DNA from: Riptortus pedestris | Taxonomy: Eukaryota > Arthropoda > Insecta > Hemiptera > Alydidae | Length of the DNA: 64,000 nucleotides | Direction: 5' to 3' | Assembly: GCA_019009955.1 (NCBI GenBank) | Contig: CM032231.1 | Location: 41,688,001-41,752,000, forward strand | Shown here: piece after piece, positions 54,561 through 64,000 of the stretch | Position numbering within the stretch: the first letter of the stretch is position 1 | Layout: each line of letters starts with the position of its first letter | The notes under the pieces: model-generated | Database searches by the model: none | Seen by the model: the letters and a program-made list of their open reading frames with translations, nothing else | Told to the model about the DNA's origin: nothing | Translations under genes and position numbers: made by a program

Positions 54561-54859
54561 GACTTATGTTAGTTTTAACATATATGAATATAGATTAAAT
54601 AATGAGCATATAATTGAAGGCGGTGATGGTGAAGACCACTTTTAATTGGGTTATTGTCTAATTGTAAGTAGAATTTATGGTCACTTCTATAACTCAGACA
54701 GACTAAATAAGGGGAATGCAAATACAATGTATAACTTAAGAAAAGTAAAAGCTTTTAATGTCAAGGTCAAAGAAGAGTTCTATAGCAGTCAATGAACAAG
54801 TTGGCCACAATATCACGTTGACAAAAGCCAAAACAATTGTAGTTGAGCCATCTGTTTTG

Positions 54860-55025
54860 AACATGGCTGCACGTAGTGGCACATCTCGGCGTTATGTTAC
54901 TTGACCTGATCTAAAGAGGTCGGTGACTGGTGTGTACCTACGAATTTCCGCCTTCACGTTGAAAGGCCGGCTCAAGGCCAGTGTGTCATATTCTAGTTCC
55001 GCTAAGGGCGCCAACATTTCAATAA
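54860..55025 (-). promoter_or_regulatory. G+C-richer unique block upstream of the syntaxin exons
   Basis: This ~165-bp block is free of recognised repeats and contains many CG dinucleotides, unlike its surroundings. It may be a promoter or a noncoding first exon of the syntaxin gene. It includes CCGCTAAGGGCGCC at 54999-55012, which resembles the CTCF core at most positions. No syntaxin N-terminal coding sequence was found in it. Confidence 0.3.
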
Positions 55026-55590
55026 AAAAGTCCGTCACGCAGAGGCTGCGTTAACTAAGCAGATTTCTCACGTGAATTTTAAAAATAAATAAAACCTACA
55101 TACTGCTAATACAACACCACCGTGAATATTAGGTGAATAAATACAAACGGTAATACGAAATCTATCCCCTCCCGGCGGGAAGCGTCTCAAATGTAAAAAA
55201 ACAGGTCCGCCAACGGCTTTCATTTATTATTTTTCTTTCCGGTGTCGGAAGGAAAACAATAACTGAAACATATCAGAATATAACATAATAAGTTTATTGA
55301 AACCTATGTACTACAGAATAAGTTTTATCTCAATCAATCAAATTTTAGTAGCCAATGAATTTAAGACGGGGGAACATATTTGCATGTATCTCGTAAAATA
55401 AAGGTCTCTGAAAAACAATATTTGGTATTTAAGCTTCAATAATGTGGTTTATTATATAACAGAATATTGTTTTCACCCCCTCTAAACCCCGTCCCCTGAT
55501 CCGATTTCAGCGATTAACGAACTTGATTTTTCTTTTTACATTAAACGACTAAATATCTAGTTTGGTAACGATAAAACAAAAATTGCGACC
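55026..55590 (-). repeat. Family A repeat, reverse copy cut by a SINE
   Basis: It begins with AAGTCCGTCACGCAGAGGCT and the AGCAGATTTCTCACGTG block, passes the C-rich core at 55478-55500, and stops at AAATTGCGACC where SINE sequence starts. Confidence 0.7.
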
Positions 55591-55717
55591 GGCAATAGGA
55601 ATTTATTTAGTCACGAACTCAATAAACAAAATCCTTAGTCTTGCCCTGGCTAGAAAAGGGTGCCAACCTGTCTCAATTAGCCATAGTAGCAAAAAAAGGA
55701 CGTCATTAAATAATAAA

Positions 55718-55722
<5 letters not shown>
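55590..55722 (+). repeat. SINE family B 3' part inserted in a family A copy
   Basis: Starting with GGCAATAGGAATTTATTTAG, it continues to CTCAATTAGCCATAGTAGC and an AATAAATGATA tail. It abuts the reverse family A copy at AAAATTGCGACC and is followed by a (TA)n tract. Confidence 0.7.
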
Positions 55723-55781
<59 letters not shown>

Positions 55782-55783
<2 letters not shown>

Positions 55784-57030
55784 TAGCTCAGATACCCGGC
55801 TCCGCCCGGGAATTCATTTGAGGCTGAATGGTGATGGTATTTTTTAGGAGGCTTTACATTGCACTAAATTTTGACATTTACCCGTCCCAGTGTTTAGGAT
55901 TGATACTCGTCGTTGCTGTGGATTTGCTAATAATGGAATTATTTGTTCGATAAGACTTCACTGTCTTCAATATTTTTATATTTCCGGTCTCTTATACATG
56001 TAAATATGGAGTATCTTTATTTTAGGGCTTCCTTATAACCCCCCTCCCGTTCGAACCTAAAAATGTTAATATAACTTATAATCATGGAATAATTAATGCT
56101 AATTGACATACCGAGATTTGTTAAGTTCGGTTTAGCCGTTAGTGCCCAATAAAATTGTTGGCTCCCGCTAAAGTTTTAACGTATAACTCATTTATACTTA
56201 GGTATACGACAAAAGTGTATATAACAAAGGTTACTCCACTCACTGCTAAAACACATACCAAGTTTTATTTAGTTCGGTTGAGTCTTTTTTGGCAAATAAT
56301 ATTGTTGACTCCTGCTATAATATTTAGCGTATAACGCATTTAAACTTTGGTATACGACAAAAGTTACTCTAAATAACAAAATAAACAACTTTTGTTATGT
56401 TTATATTTGCGGAAAAACCAATAGGAAACGAAATATCGCTATTTTTAATTTCAGGCTTCCCTTATAAACCCCCACTCCTGCCCGTCCCTAGAAATCTTAG
56501 TATGGCTTACTATAAGGAAATCGTTAGTATTAATTCACATAGCGAGTTTGGTTTAGTTCGGTTGAGTCTTTTGTGCCAAATAAAATTGTGGACTCCCGCT
56601 ATAGTTTTTAGCGTATAACTCATTTATACTTCTGTATACGGCAAAAGTGCATATAACAAAAGTTACTCCAAATAACAAAATAAACAACTTTTTTATGTGC
56701 ATATTTGCTTAAAAGCAATAGGAAACGAATTATCGCTATTTTTAATTTCAGGCCTCCCTTATAACCCCCACTCCTGTTCGTCTTAGAGAATATTAATATA
56801 GCCTAAAGTCTAAGTTGGGCTAGTAGTAATAAACATACCAAGTTTCATAAAATTCGGTTCAGCCGTTTATGCTTGAAAAGGTAACAAACAAACAAACAAA
56901 TAAACAAACAGACACGAAAGAAACAAAATGTAGTTATGGTGTCTATGACATGTGAAACGAAAAGTTATCGTGAAATTTCGAAAAAAAAATCAATGTACAG
57001 ACAGAGGTTACAATTTTATATATATATATA
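55782..57030 (+). repeat. Family C dispersed element, copy 1
   Basis: It starts ACTAGCTCAGATACCCGGCT, with a small hairpin CCCGGCTCCGCCCGGG, and ends with ATTCGGTTCAGCCGTTTATG, (CAAA)n and GACAGAGGTTACAATTTTAT before a short (TA)n. Inside, the block CTTATAACCCCCACTCCTG and the TTTAGCGTATAACTCATTTA block repeat roughly three times, about 300-420 bp apart. Elements of this look, with a GTTCAGCCGTT tail, are common in animal genomes; the class is not resolved here. Confidence 0.65.
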
Positions 57031-58102
57031 TACTAGCTCAGATATCCGGCTTCGCCCGGGAATTCATTTGAGGCTGAATGAGGATGTTATTTTTTAGCAG
57101 GCTTTACATTGCACAATATTTTGACATTTACCCGTCATAGTGTTTAGGATTGATACCCGTTGTTGCCGGTGATTTGCTAATAATAGAATTATTTGTTCGA
57201 TAATTCTTCACAGTCTTCGATATTTTTATATTTCCCGTCTCTTATACATGTAAATATGGTGAATTTTTATTTCAGGCCTCCCTTATAACCCCCCTCCCGT
57301 TCGAACCTAAAAATTTTAATATAACTTATAATCATGGAAGAATTAATGCTAATTGATTTACCGAGTTTTGTTAAGTTCGGTTCAGCCGTTAGTGCCCGCT
57401 AAAGTTTTAACGTATAACTCATGTACACTTAGGTATACGACAAAAGTGTATATAACAAAAGTTACTCCAAATAACAAAATAAACAACTTTTGTTATGTTT
57501 ATATTTGCGGAGAAACCAATAGGAAACGAAATATCGCTATTTTTAATTTCAGGCTTCCCTTATAACCCCCACTTCTGCCCGTCCATAGAAATGTTGGTAT
57601 GACTTATTATAATGAAGGCCTCACTGCTAATACACATACCGAGTTTTATTTAGTTCGGTTGAGTCTTTTTTGGCAAATAATATTCTTGACTCCCGCTATA
57701 ATTTTTAGCGTATAACGCAATTAAACTTCGGTATACGACAAAAGTGTATATAACAAAAGTTACTCTAAATAACAAAATAAACAACTTTTGTTGTGTGCAT
57801 ATTTGCCGAAAAACCAATAGATAACGAAATATTGCTATTTTTAATTTCAGGCTTCCCTTATAACCCCCACTCCTGTTCGTCTCAGAGAAAATTAATATAT
57901 CCTAAAGTCTAAGTTGGGTTAGTAGTAATATACATACCAAGTTTCATAAAATTCGGTTCAGCCGTTTATGCGTGAAAAGGTAACAAACAAACAAACAAAC
58001 ATACACGAAAGAAACAAAATGCAGATATGGTGTCTATGACATGTGAAACGAAAAGTTATGGTGAAATTTCGCGAAAAAAATCAATGTACAGACAGAGGTT
58101 AC

Positions 58103-58110
<8 letters not shown>
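57031..58110 (+). repeat. Family C dispersed element, copy 2 in tandem
   Basis: It is head-to-tail with copy 1, separated only by a ~17-bp TA run. It has the same start, internal sub-repeats at ~57284, 57559 and 57861, and the same 3' end ACAGAGGTTACAATTTTAT, followed by (TA)n to about 58160. Confidence 0.65.
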
Positions 58111-58161
<51 letters not shown>

Positions 58162-58674
58162 TATATATAAAGTCTTAGACTTCCATCACTCTCATGCCAG
58201 GATTTATCTTAAAGTTTATTGTTTCATATAGCGTTATTTTAACATTTCCTTAATTTTATTTCCATGTACGTTTACTATGTCTTAATAATTCTGAAAACAT
58301 ATTATCTACATTTTAATTTAGAGAATTCAAATAAATGGTACTGAGCGACATCGCCTAGTTGCGGAGCTCTTCAAATAAATAAATAAATATATTAAAAAAC
58401 TATTATTATGAACTAATAACACCCAAATGCACAGGAAGTGATAAGGTATATTAAGATGAAATTATGAGAACCAAAAAATTCGAATTCATTCAAGAACATG
58501 TTTACAGACACAAAATATATTTAAGTCAGTACCACCTGTTACCAGGTACAAGCCTCACCTAGCGCACTTTCTAATCACCACTCACGACACTATCTCTTAA
58601 AATAGAACGTCGCTTAGCAAAAGGGAAATAACAAGTGTAGACCAAGCGGACTTTACTAGTACTCGAGTAGGAAA

Positions 58675-59395
58675 AAAAAGTGCGTCACACAGGGGCTGCG
58701 TTAACTAAGCAGATTTCACACGGGCGTCACATATTTGTATTTATCTCAAAACGTGAAAGTTCAATGAAAACAACATTTGGTATTAGGCTTCAAATAGTGT
58801 GCTTCATAATATAACAGCTTATTGTTAATATGACATGAATAGGAGTGGGGGTTTACTGAAGGCCGAAAACTAAAGATATGCAAATATCTCTCAAAATAAT
58901 GAAATTATTGTTAATATGACATGAGTAGGAGTGGAGGTTTACTAAAAGCCGAAAACTAATAAATGCAAATATCTCAGTTAATAATAAAGATAGTGAAAAA
59001 AATGTGCATAACAGCATTTATAGGTACCGTAAAACTCCTAAACATTGTGACAGGCTCCCAACTTTGTGACACTCAAAATTTTGAGCATAAGAGCACTCTA
59101 GCGGCTCTGGGGATTAATACTTACAAACAGGTGCCGCAACCTCTCGGATTCATTTCGTATCTTAAGATTAATCCCCAGAGCCGCTAGAGTGCTCTTATGC
59201 CCAAAATCTTGAGTGTCACAAAGTTGGGAGCCTGTCACAAAGTTGGGGAGTTTTACGTTAATTAAATTTATTTTCGTCATCTAGTAGGTAGGATCAATGG
59301 GCATTTGAAGAGAGTTTTCGAAAATCGCGCCATGAGACCAATCTCAATAGCTGATTTCTATTAACGGAAATCTGCTTAAACACTCACACTTCGTA
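58675..59395 (-). repeat. Family A repeat, reverse copy containing a foldback element
   Basis: It begins GTGCGTCACACAGGGGCTGC and ends ACGGAAATCTGCTTAAA. About 400 bp of the usual centre are replaced by the 230-bp foldback element at 59028-59257. Confidence 0.65.
59028..59257. mobile_element. 230-bp foldback element
   Basis: Two arms of about 90 bp are nearly perfect inverted copies (CTCTAGCGGCTCTGGGGATT on one side, its complement on the other), separated by about 45 bp. The ends read CGTAAAACTCC and GGAGTTTTACG. One arm carries a small insertion or duplication of CACAAAGTTGGG. Short reading frames on both strands are consequences of the palindrome. It interrupts a family A copy. Confidence 0.75.
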
Positions 59396-59838
59396 TTTAG
59401 CTGACGCCAAGACGGATCTGGTTTTTGGGACTCAATCATTTCGGTTCTCATATAAAGATTCCAAGCAATTTTTTTCTAATTCTGCCATGTGACCAAACTC
59501 AATAGCTACTTTATCTCAAAGAAAACTCGCCACACGGTCGTCTCCACCAGTATGAAATAATGGTAGATCAAAACTTGTAGAAAATTAAATTTGCTTGACG
59601 ATATAACCATTTCTCAATAGAAAAAATAATAAAATCGGTATTTCAATTAATTATTTCATCCCTATATCTCCCTCTCCCACTCTTTGGGCCATGTTTGTCG
59701 GACAAAGAACTTTATTTTTATTTTCCAGTTAAAACTTTAAGTACTTGCATGTTTGGTATCAACATCTCACAATCACAAGAATCATCATCTCGCAAATTAT
59801 ACGAACTTTGAAACTCAATATTATTATATTTTTGACAA

Positions 59839-60440
59839 TCATTTACTACGAAACATGAATATTTGAATACATTTTTGTGTAATTCTGTCATGTTTCAGCC
59901 CCATAGCAAGAAACCTAACTATAGATTTAAAGGATCCATTCGTATCTTTCAGCAACAACCAAATATACGGATTGATTAATGGTGAGCCAATAATATTTTC
60001 CATGAAAAACGACGAGGCCTGACTTGCATTACGCTGGAGTTGTTCTAACCATTTTAAAATCCCATAAGTACCCAAGACGTACCAGGTATCGCCTAAGGGC
60101 TCTGGCTCTTGTACAAGATTCTCTCACACTACGTGAGGTGGGTGCTAACGTCGAAACTTTGCCACATTCATATTAAACAAGGTAAAACCTTTTAGAGAAA
60201 TTAAATTATTTTATTTTTGTTGTCGTTGGGAACAGGAGAGAGTCGCACCTCCCAGCCACTAACGGAAGTTCAAAGGAAAAATAAGCAGAAAAGTGTCTCT
60301 GTTTTTCCTAAGAAAGAAGGTGTTGAAGCCAGTGCAATTTTTTCAGCCTCATTTTCTAAGATGTTTATGTTCATAAATATATCACTAGGGGTTCCAAAGA
60401 TCAGTGGAATAAGCCCAGAATATGCTATTAAATGGATATA
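59839..60440 (-). pseudogene. Unassigned coding-like remnants
   Basis: Two minus-strand open stretches, at about 60435-60300 (LIPLIFGTPSDIFMNINILE) and 60075-59839 (GTYGILKWLEQLQRNASQAS), have higher complexity than the flanks but lie in different frames with stops between. No family was recognised. They may be a decayed mobile-element gene or chance. Confidence 0.25.
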
Positions 60441-61009
60441 TTATCTTTAATGGAATGTAATAGATAATAGAAGAATGTAGGGAATACGAAAAACAATAAG
60501 CGAAATGAAACCTACCACGTATTATTACAGAGGCATTAAAGGATATAATAACTGTGGCGGGGGATCTATAATCAGGCTTACAAAGAGATGTTATTAATAA
60601 TTTGTATATACTCTAGTATAGTAAATAAAACAGGATTTTTATGAACCATTACTAATAATAATATAGGCATAAATATAGCATCGAAGCGTTTATAGTAAAT
60701 CATAAATAGTACGGTGTATGACATCAAAGCAATAAAATCTCATTAAGTTGTAAAGGAAGAAGTTTTAAAGGTTACACAGCACTCATACACACAACGCGGG
60801 CACGCGAACACACTCAGCACGCACTACATGGGTCAGTAAGCAGCCATGAACCACGATATTGAAATAACTCGCTGTGTTCACTTATTATTAACGTGGAATG
60901 TCTAAAAAGGGGGGAGGGGGTACACTTTTTCTCTATATCCAATATTAACCTAGATATTTGCATTTTTTTTTAATTTTCAGCCCCCTTTTTACTCATTGTA
61001 ATATTGGGT

Positions 61010-61011
61010 GT

Positions 61012-61072
<61 letters not shown>
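61010..61072 (+). repeat. (TA)n microsatellite
   Basis: About 30 TA units follow a family A-like fragment (GATATTTGCATTTTTTTTTA, CAGCCCCCTTTTTACTC at 60940-60995). Confidence 0.8.
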
Positions 61073-61073
<1 letters not shown>

Positions 61074-61811
61074 CTATTTATTTTAAGATATACAAAAAAT
61101 GTCTTATACAAATGTTTCTTTACCTCCTTTTAAAGCGTTTTCCATAAGAGGGAAAGTGCACAAATAGATATTATAACAGTCCTAAATATGAAATTTCGAC
61201 ATTCTAAGGCTAGCCGTTTTTTTTTTTTTTTGTTAAGCGAGATACGTACCTTATACATATATAATAACGTTCAGACGGCACGCTGAAACTAGCCATTTGA
61301 GAGGGTCAAAACGAATAGTTCTTCTCAATTCTGACAGTTGAAATTGTTCGTTATTACAATTCATTTCGTGCAAGGAAGTAAAAATTTAAAATATGTATAT
61401 TGATATATGTACACAATTAGTTTACGTCTAGAAATGGAGATTCCTTATGCCCGATTCTTGAATAATGAATTAAAACCCTTGGTGTATATAAGTAGATCTG
61501 GTTTGTTCGTCAGCCATAGCGAGATTCGTCCAGAGAAACTTCCAAAATCGATTCAATGTATTTGACAATTATTAATTATTTCCCCAGGTCTAATCAGCTA
61601 TTTAAATTGATTGAAATGTCGCATCTAAATGTCTAAGTTTACCATCGAAAACTTCATAAATGTTGTAGGTATAATGAAATGAATACACCTTGAACATCAA
61701 AGGAAATTGGCCAATTAATCGTTGCTATTTAGATATACTTTATCTAATAAAATATAAACGATTTTTTTTTGTCAAAGTGAAGATTTCTATTTATTTTTAA
61801 ATTATTATTTT

Positions 61812-61922
61812 TAGCAGATTTCCCTTAAGGTAAATCAGCTATTGAGGTGGTTCTCTGCCGCGATTTTAGAATCATTTCCCCAAATGTCAATAATTAGTAT
61901 TTGACAAAAACGAGGTCCATTC

Positions 61923-61970
<48 letters not shown>

Positions 61971-62868
61971 TTGAGCGGTCACATATGTGTCTTAAGTTGG
62001 TTAATGGCTGATATCGGAGCGGTGGGTGGGAGGAGGGGGGGGGGGGTTAGAGGTCCAAATTTTAAAATATCTTTATTATTATATAGCGGATCAAAAATTG
62101 TTTAGAAAAAAACTTATTGCAAATTAAATTTACTATAAATATTATGATAGTAGGGGATAGCTGGGTATCGGCTATAAATTCTGAATTCTTAAAATTGCGG
62201 AGTTAATTTATTTTTTATGCTCAAGTTTCGGGCACCATTGGTTCCCTACCTCAGAGCTAACAATCAACAAAAACCAACAAGTTTAAGAAATTTTTGAAAA
62301 ATAGTGAAACAGAATTTTTTAACAATGATCATAAATATAAAATCGATTCTCGCCTGGGCAAAGGAAATTATTTAGTGACGGAATTCATTAAATAACATCC
62401 TAAGTACCACCCTGGTTAGAAACGAGTGGTAACCTGTAGATAACCCGTCCCAATTAGCCTTAGTTGCAAAAAATGGACGTTAATAAATAATAATTATATT
62501 ATTAAATATAAAAAATAAATAAATTAAATTGTGACATGTGACAATAACTAAAAGGTTTGGATTTAACAACTAATTTCCCAAGAATTTAAATTTTTTTAGA
62601 AAGCTGTTTCACTATTTTTCACAAATTTCTTAGTCTTGTTGGTTTTTAGCTATGAATAAGGGAACCAATGGTGCCCAAAACTGTCAGCATAAAAAATAAA
62701 CACCTCTATCTGAAGAATTGAGAATTTAATAGAGATTAAGAGAGGGCGTAACTTGAAAATTCAAAATATCTCCGTTATTTTACGTAGAAATAGAGAATAT
62801 GTGGTTAGAGGATATCACAAGTGTGTGAAAAATCTGTATGGATTACGCAGCCTATGCGTGACGGACTT
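61812..62868 (+). repeat. Family A repeat, near full-length copy with internal insertions
   Basis: It opens with TTTAGCAGATTTCCCTTAAG, carries a (TA)n tract at 61929-61970 and a G-run core at 62030-62050, and ends at TTACGCAGCCTATGCGTGAC and a T-run near 62862. A SINE and a ~200-bp unassigned inverted duplication (ACCATTGGTTCCCTA-type ends near 62236 and 62665) lie inside. Confidence 0.65.
62342..62498 (+). repeat. SINE family B part within the right-hand family A copy
   Basis: It begins in the B-box-like GATTCTCGCCTGGGC and runs through GATAACCCGTCCCAATTAGC to an AATAATAATTA tail. Confidence 0.7.
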
Positions 62869-62869
62869 T

Positions 62870-63560
62870 TTAAATTAATTATCATGATTATTTTACTTTG
62901 TTATTAATCAAAGAAGTATTTTTAATCAATGTTTGGAAGGATTTAAATATTATGAGTTTTGCGTTCCTAATTCTCCCGCTTATTCCAGTTTTAATGAGAA
63001 ATTCGAAAAGGATACAGTATATATTACACACAAATACACTGCTCCGTATTGATCAACAGAATATAGCCAGGGGAGGACAAAACCTGGTTCTTCTAACCAT
63101 TTGACAATTTCAATGAAGATACAGATGGCCTCATTGATAATGAGACGATTGAATCCCATGATACAGAAAAAGATAAGTTATCACCAACGCAAGATGGATC
63201 ACAGATAGATTGATTATTAAGGGGATGAATGCGTCATTGTAGTCCTTGAAGATTACTTTACAGGCCACTCCAATGTGCAACTTGTGGTATAAGTGGTATA
63301 AATTTCCTATTTATACCATTCAAGAGAAAATAAAACAACTAAAACCCTTTATTGAAGAATCATTGCCAATCGCCACTCAGCCTTGCGTCGGCATTTGCAC
63401 TAACTTATATATTTATTACTACGATACTTGAAAAAAAGTTGTATTATTTTACTTGGTTTCAGATGTATCGCGCCATATTGGATTCTACAATTTAATGTTG
63501 TGTTAGAGAATAAACCAAATTGAATGAAGGTAGGCATGGAGATAACTATCTATTCCTCAA
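62870..63560 (+). other. Unassigned stretch right of a family A copy
   Basis: Short plus-strand frames include an acidic piece (DNETIESHDTEKDK near 63135-63180), but no family could be assigned. No RNA gene or exon was recognised. Confidence 0.25.
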
Positions 63561-63573
63561 GGTGTACTGGGAA

Positions 63574-63798
63574 GGGTCGCCAATAAAAATAACAGTCTTT
63601 GCCGTCAGACTTTATTCATAATTGCCCAACAAGTTTCTATACCAACTCTTCAGGGTCCATTCAGTTTGAAGTACTCTTTCCGTCTTACATTCGTCACCCT
63701 TGGGTTGGTGCTGAAGAATTGGTATGTAATCCACGAAACAAGTAGGTCAATAATGAATAATGCCTGACGGGAAAGAATGGTGTTTTTATTGGTGACCC
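63574..63798. mobile_element. Short inverted-repeat element (family F)
   Basis: The ends are imperfect inverted repeats of about 54 bp: left GGGTCGCCAATAAAAATAAC, right complement GGGTCACCAATAAAAACACC, with matching inner CCGTCAG and ATTATTCAT blocks. No reading frame is present. It fits a miniature inverted-repeat transposon of 225 bp. Confidence 0.7.
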
Positions 63799-63867
63799 TT
63801 GCTTCTAAACTATAAAGAATATATGAGAATATTGGAAGAGAAAAACCATCAATCTAGCATCGATTAT

Positions 63868-64000
63868 CTATATATATATAAAATTGTAACCTCTGTCTGT
63901 ACATTGATTTTTTTTCGCAAAATTTCACGATAACTTTTCGTTTCACATGTCATGGACACCATAACTGCATTTTGTTTCTTTGGTGTGTGTTTGTTTATTT
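63868..64000 (-). repeat. Family C element, reverse copy truncated by the window edge
   Basis: TATATATAAAATTGTAACCT, CTGTCTGTACATTGATT and CACGATAACTTTTCGTTTC are the exact complement of the 3' end of the two copies at 55.8-58.1 kb. Confidence 0.7.

Noticed and set aside
55782..58110. Direct repeats as a CRISPR or satellite array
   Set aside because: Units are over 1 kb, have internal sub-repeats and retroelement-like tails, and only two are in tandem.
58963..59280. Matching frames on both strands containing VTGSQLCDTQ
   Set aside because: Identical peptides on both strands come from the foldback palindrome, not from two genes.

Overview
The window is nuclear DNA from a multicellular animal. 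Every gene is split by GT-AG introns, the background is AT-rich, and introns and intergenic DNA are full of (TA)n, (AG)n and (GT)n microsatellites, tRNA-derived SINEs and DNA transposon relics. The genes are general animal genes. A GPR143 orthologue together with this repeat mix would suit an invertebrate, perhaps an arthropod of the chelicerate or crustacean type, but the species cannot be fixed from the sequence. No bacterial, organellar, CRISPR or operon-like features were seen.

Layout, left to right. (1) 1-5.1 kb: first coding exon of a nuclear receptor-binding protein (NRBP pseudokinase) gene on the minus strand at 4982-5089; the rest of the gene lies beyond the left edge, so 1-4981 is probably its first coding intron and is mostly decayed repeats. 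(2) 10.4-26.7 kb: a complete 11-exon BTB-BACK-kelch gene on the minus strand. Its joined coding sequence is 1806 bp (601 residues), with all intron phases compatible. A possible noncoding first exon lies near 32.7-32.9 kb. Its introns hold a piggyBac relic with both ends, a mariner relic with both ends, a deleted pogo/Tigger element and several SINEs. (3) 27.9-28.3 kb, minus strand: an orphan single-membrane-span reading frame between the kelch gene and its likely promoter. (4) 35.7-42.8 kb, plus strand: a complete six-exon GPR143 (OA1) gene of 332 residues, transcribed divergently from the kelch gene. (5) 47.9-54.0 kb, minus strand: seven exons of a plasma-membrane-type syntaxin (263 residues to the stop) lacking only its extreme N-terminus; it converges on GPR143. 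(6) 54.1-64 kb: no recognised gene, but dense repeats, including two head-to-tail ~1.1-1.2 kb elements, a 230-bp foldback element and a short inverted-repeat element.

The genes are unrelated housekeeping or signalling genes that happen to be neighbours; there is no shared pathway. The most unusual content is the repeat fraction. One ~1 kb family (called family A here) occurs at least ten times in whole or part. It has a nearly perfect palindrome at one end, a small hairpin followed by a T-run at the other, and a (TA)n or other dinucleotide tract at the same internal position in most copies. I do not recognise it, and it is the best candidate for an undescribed element.
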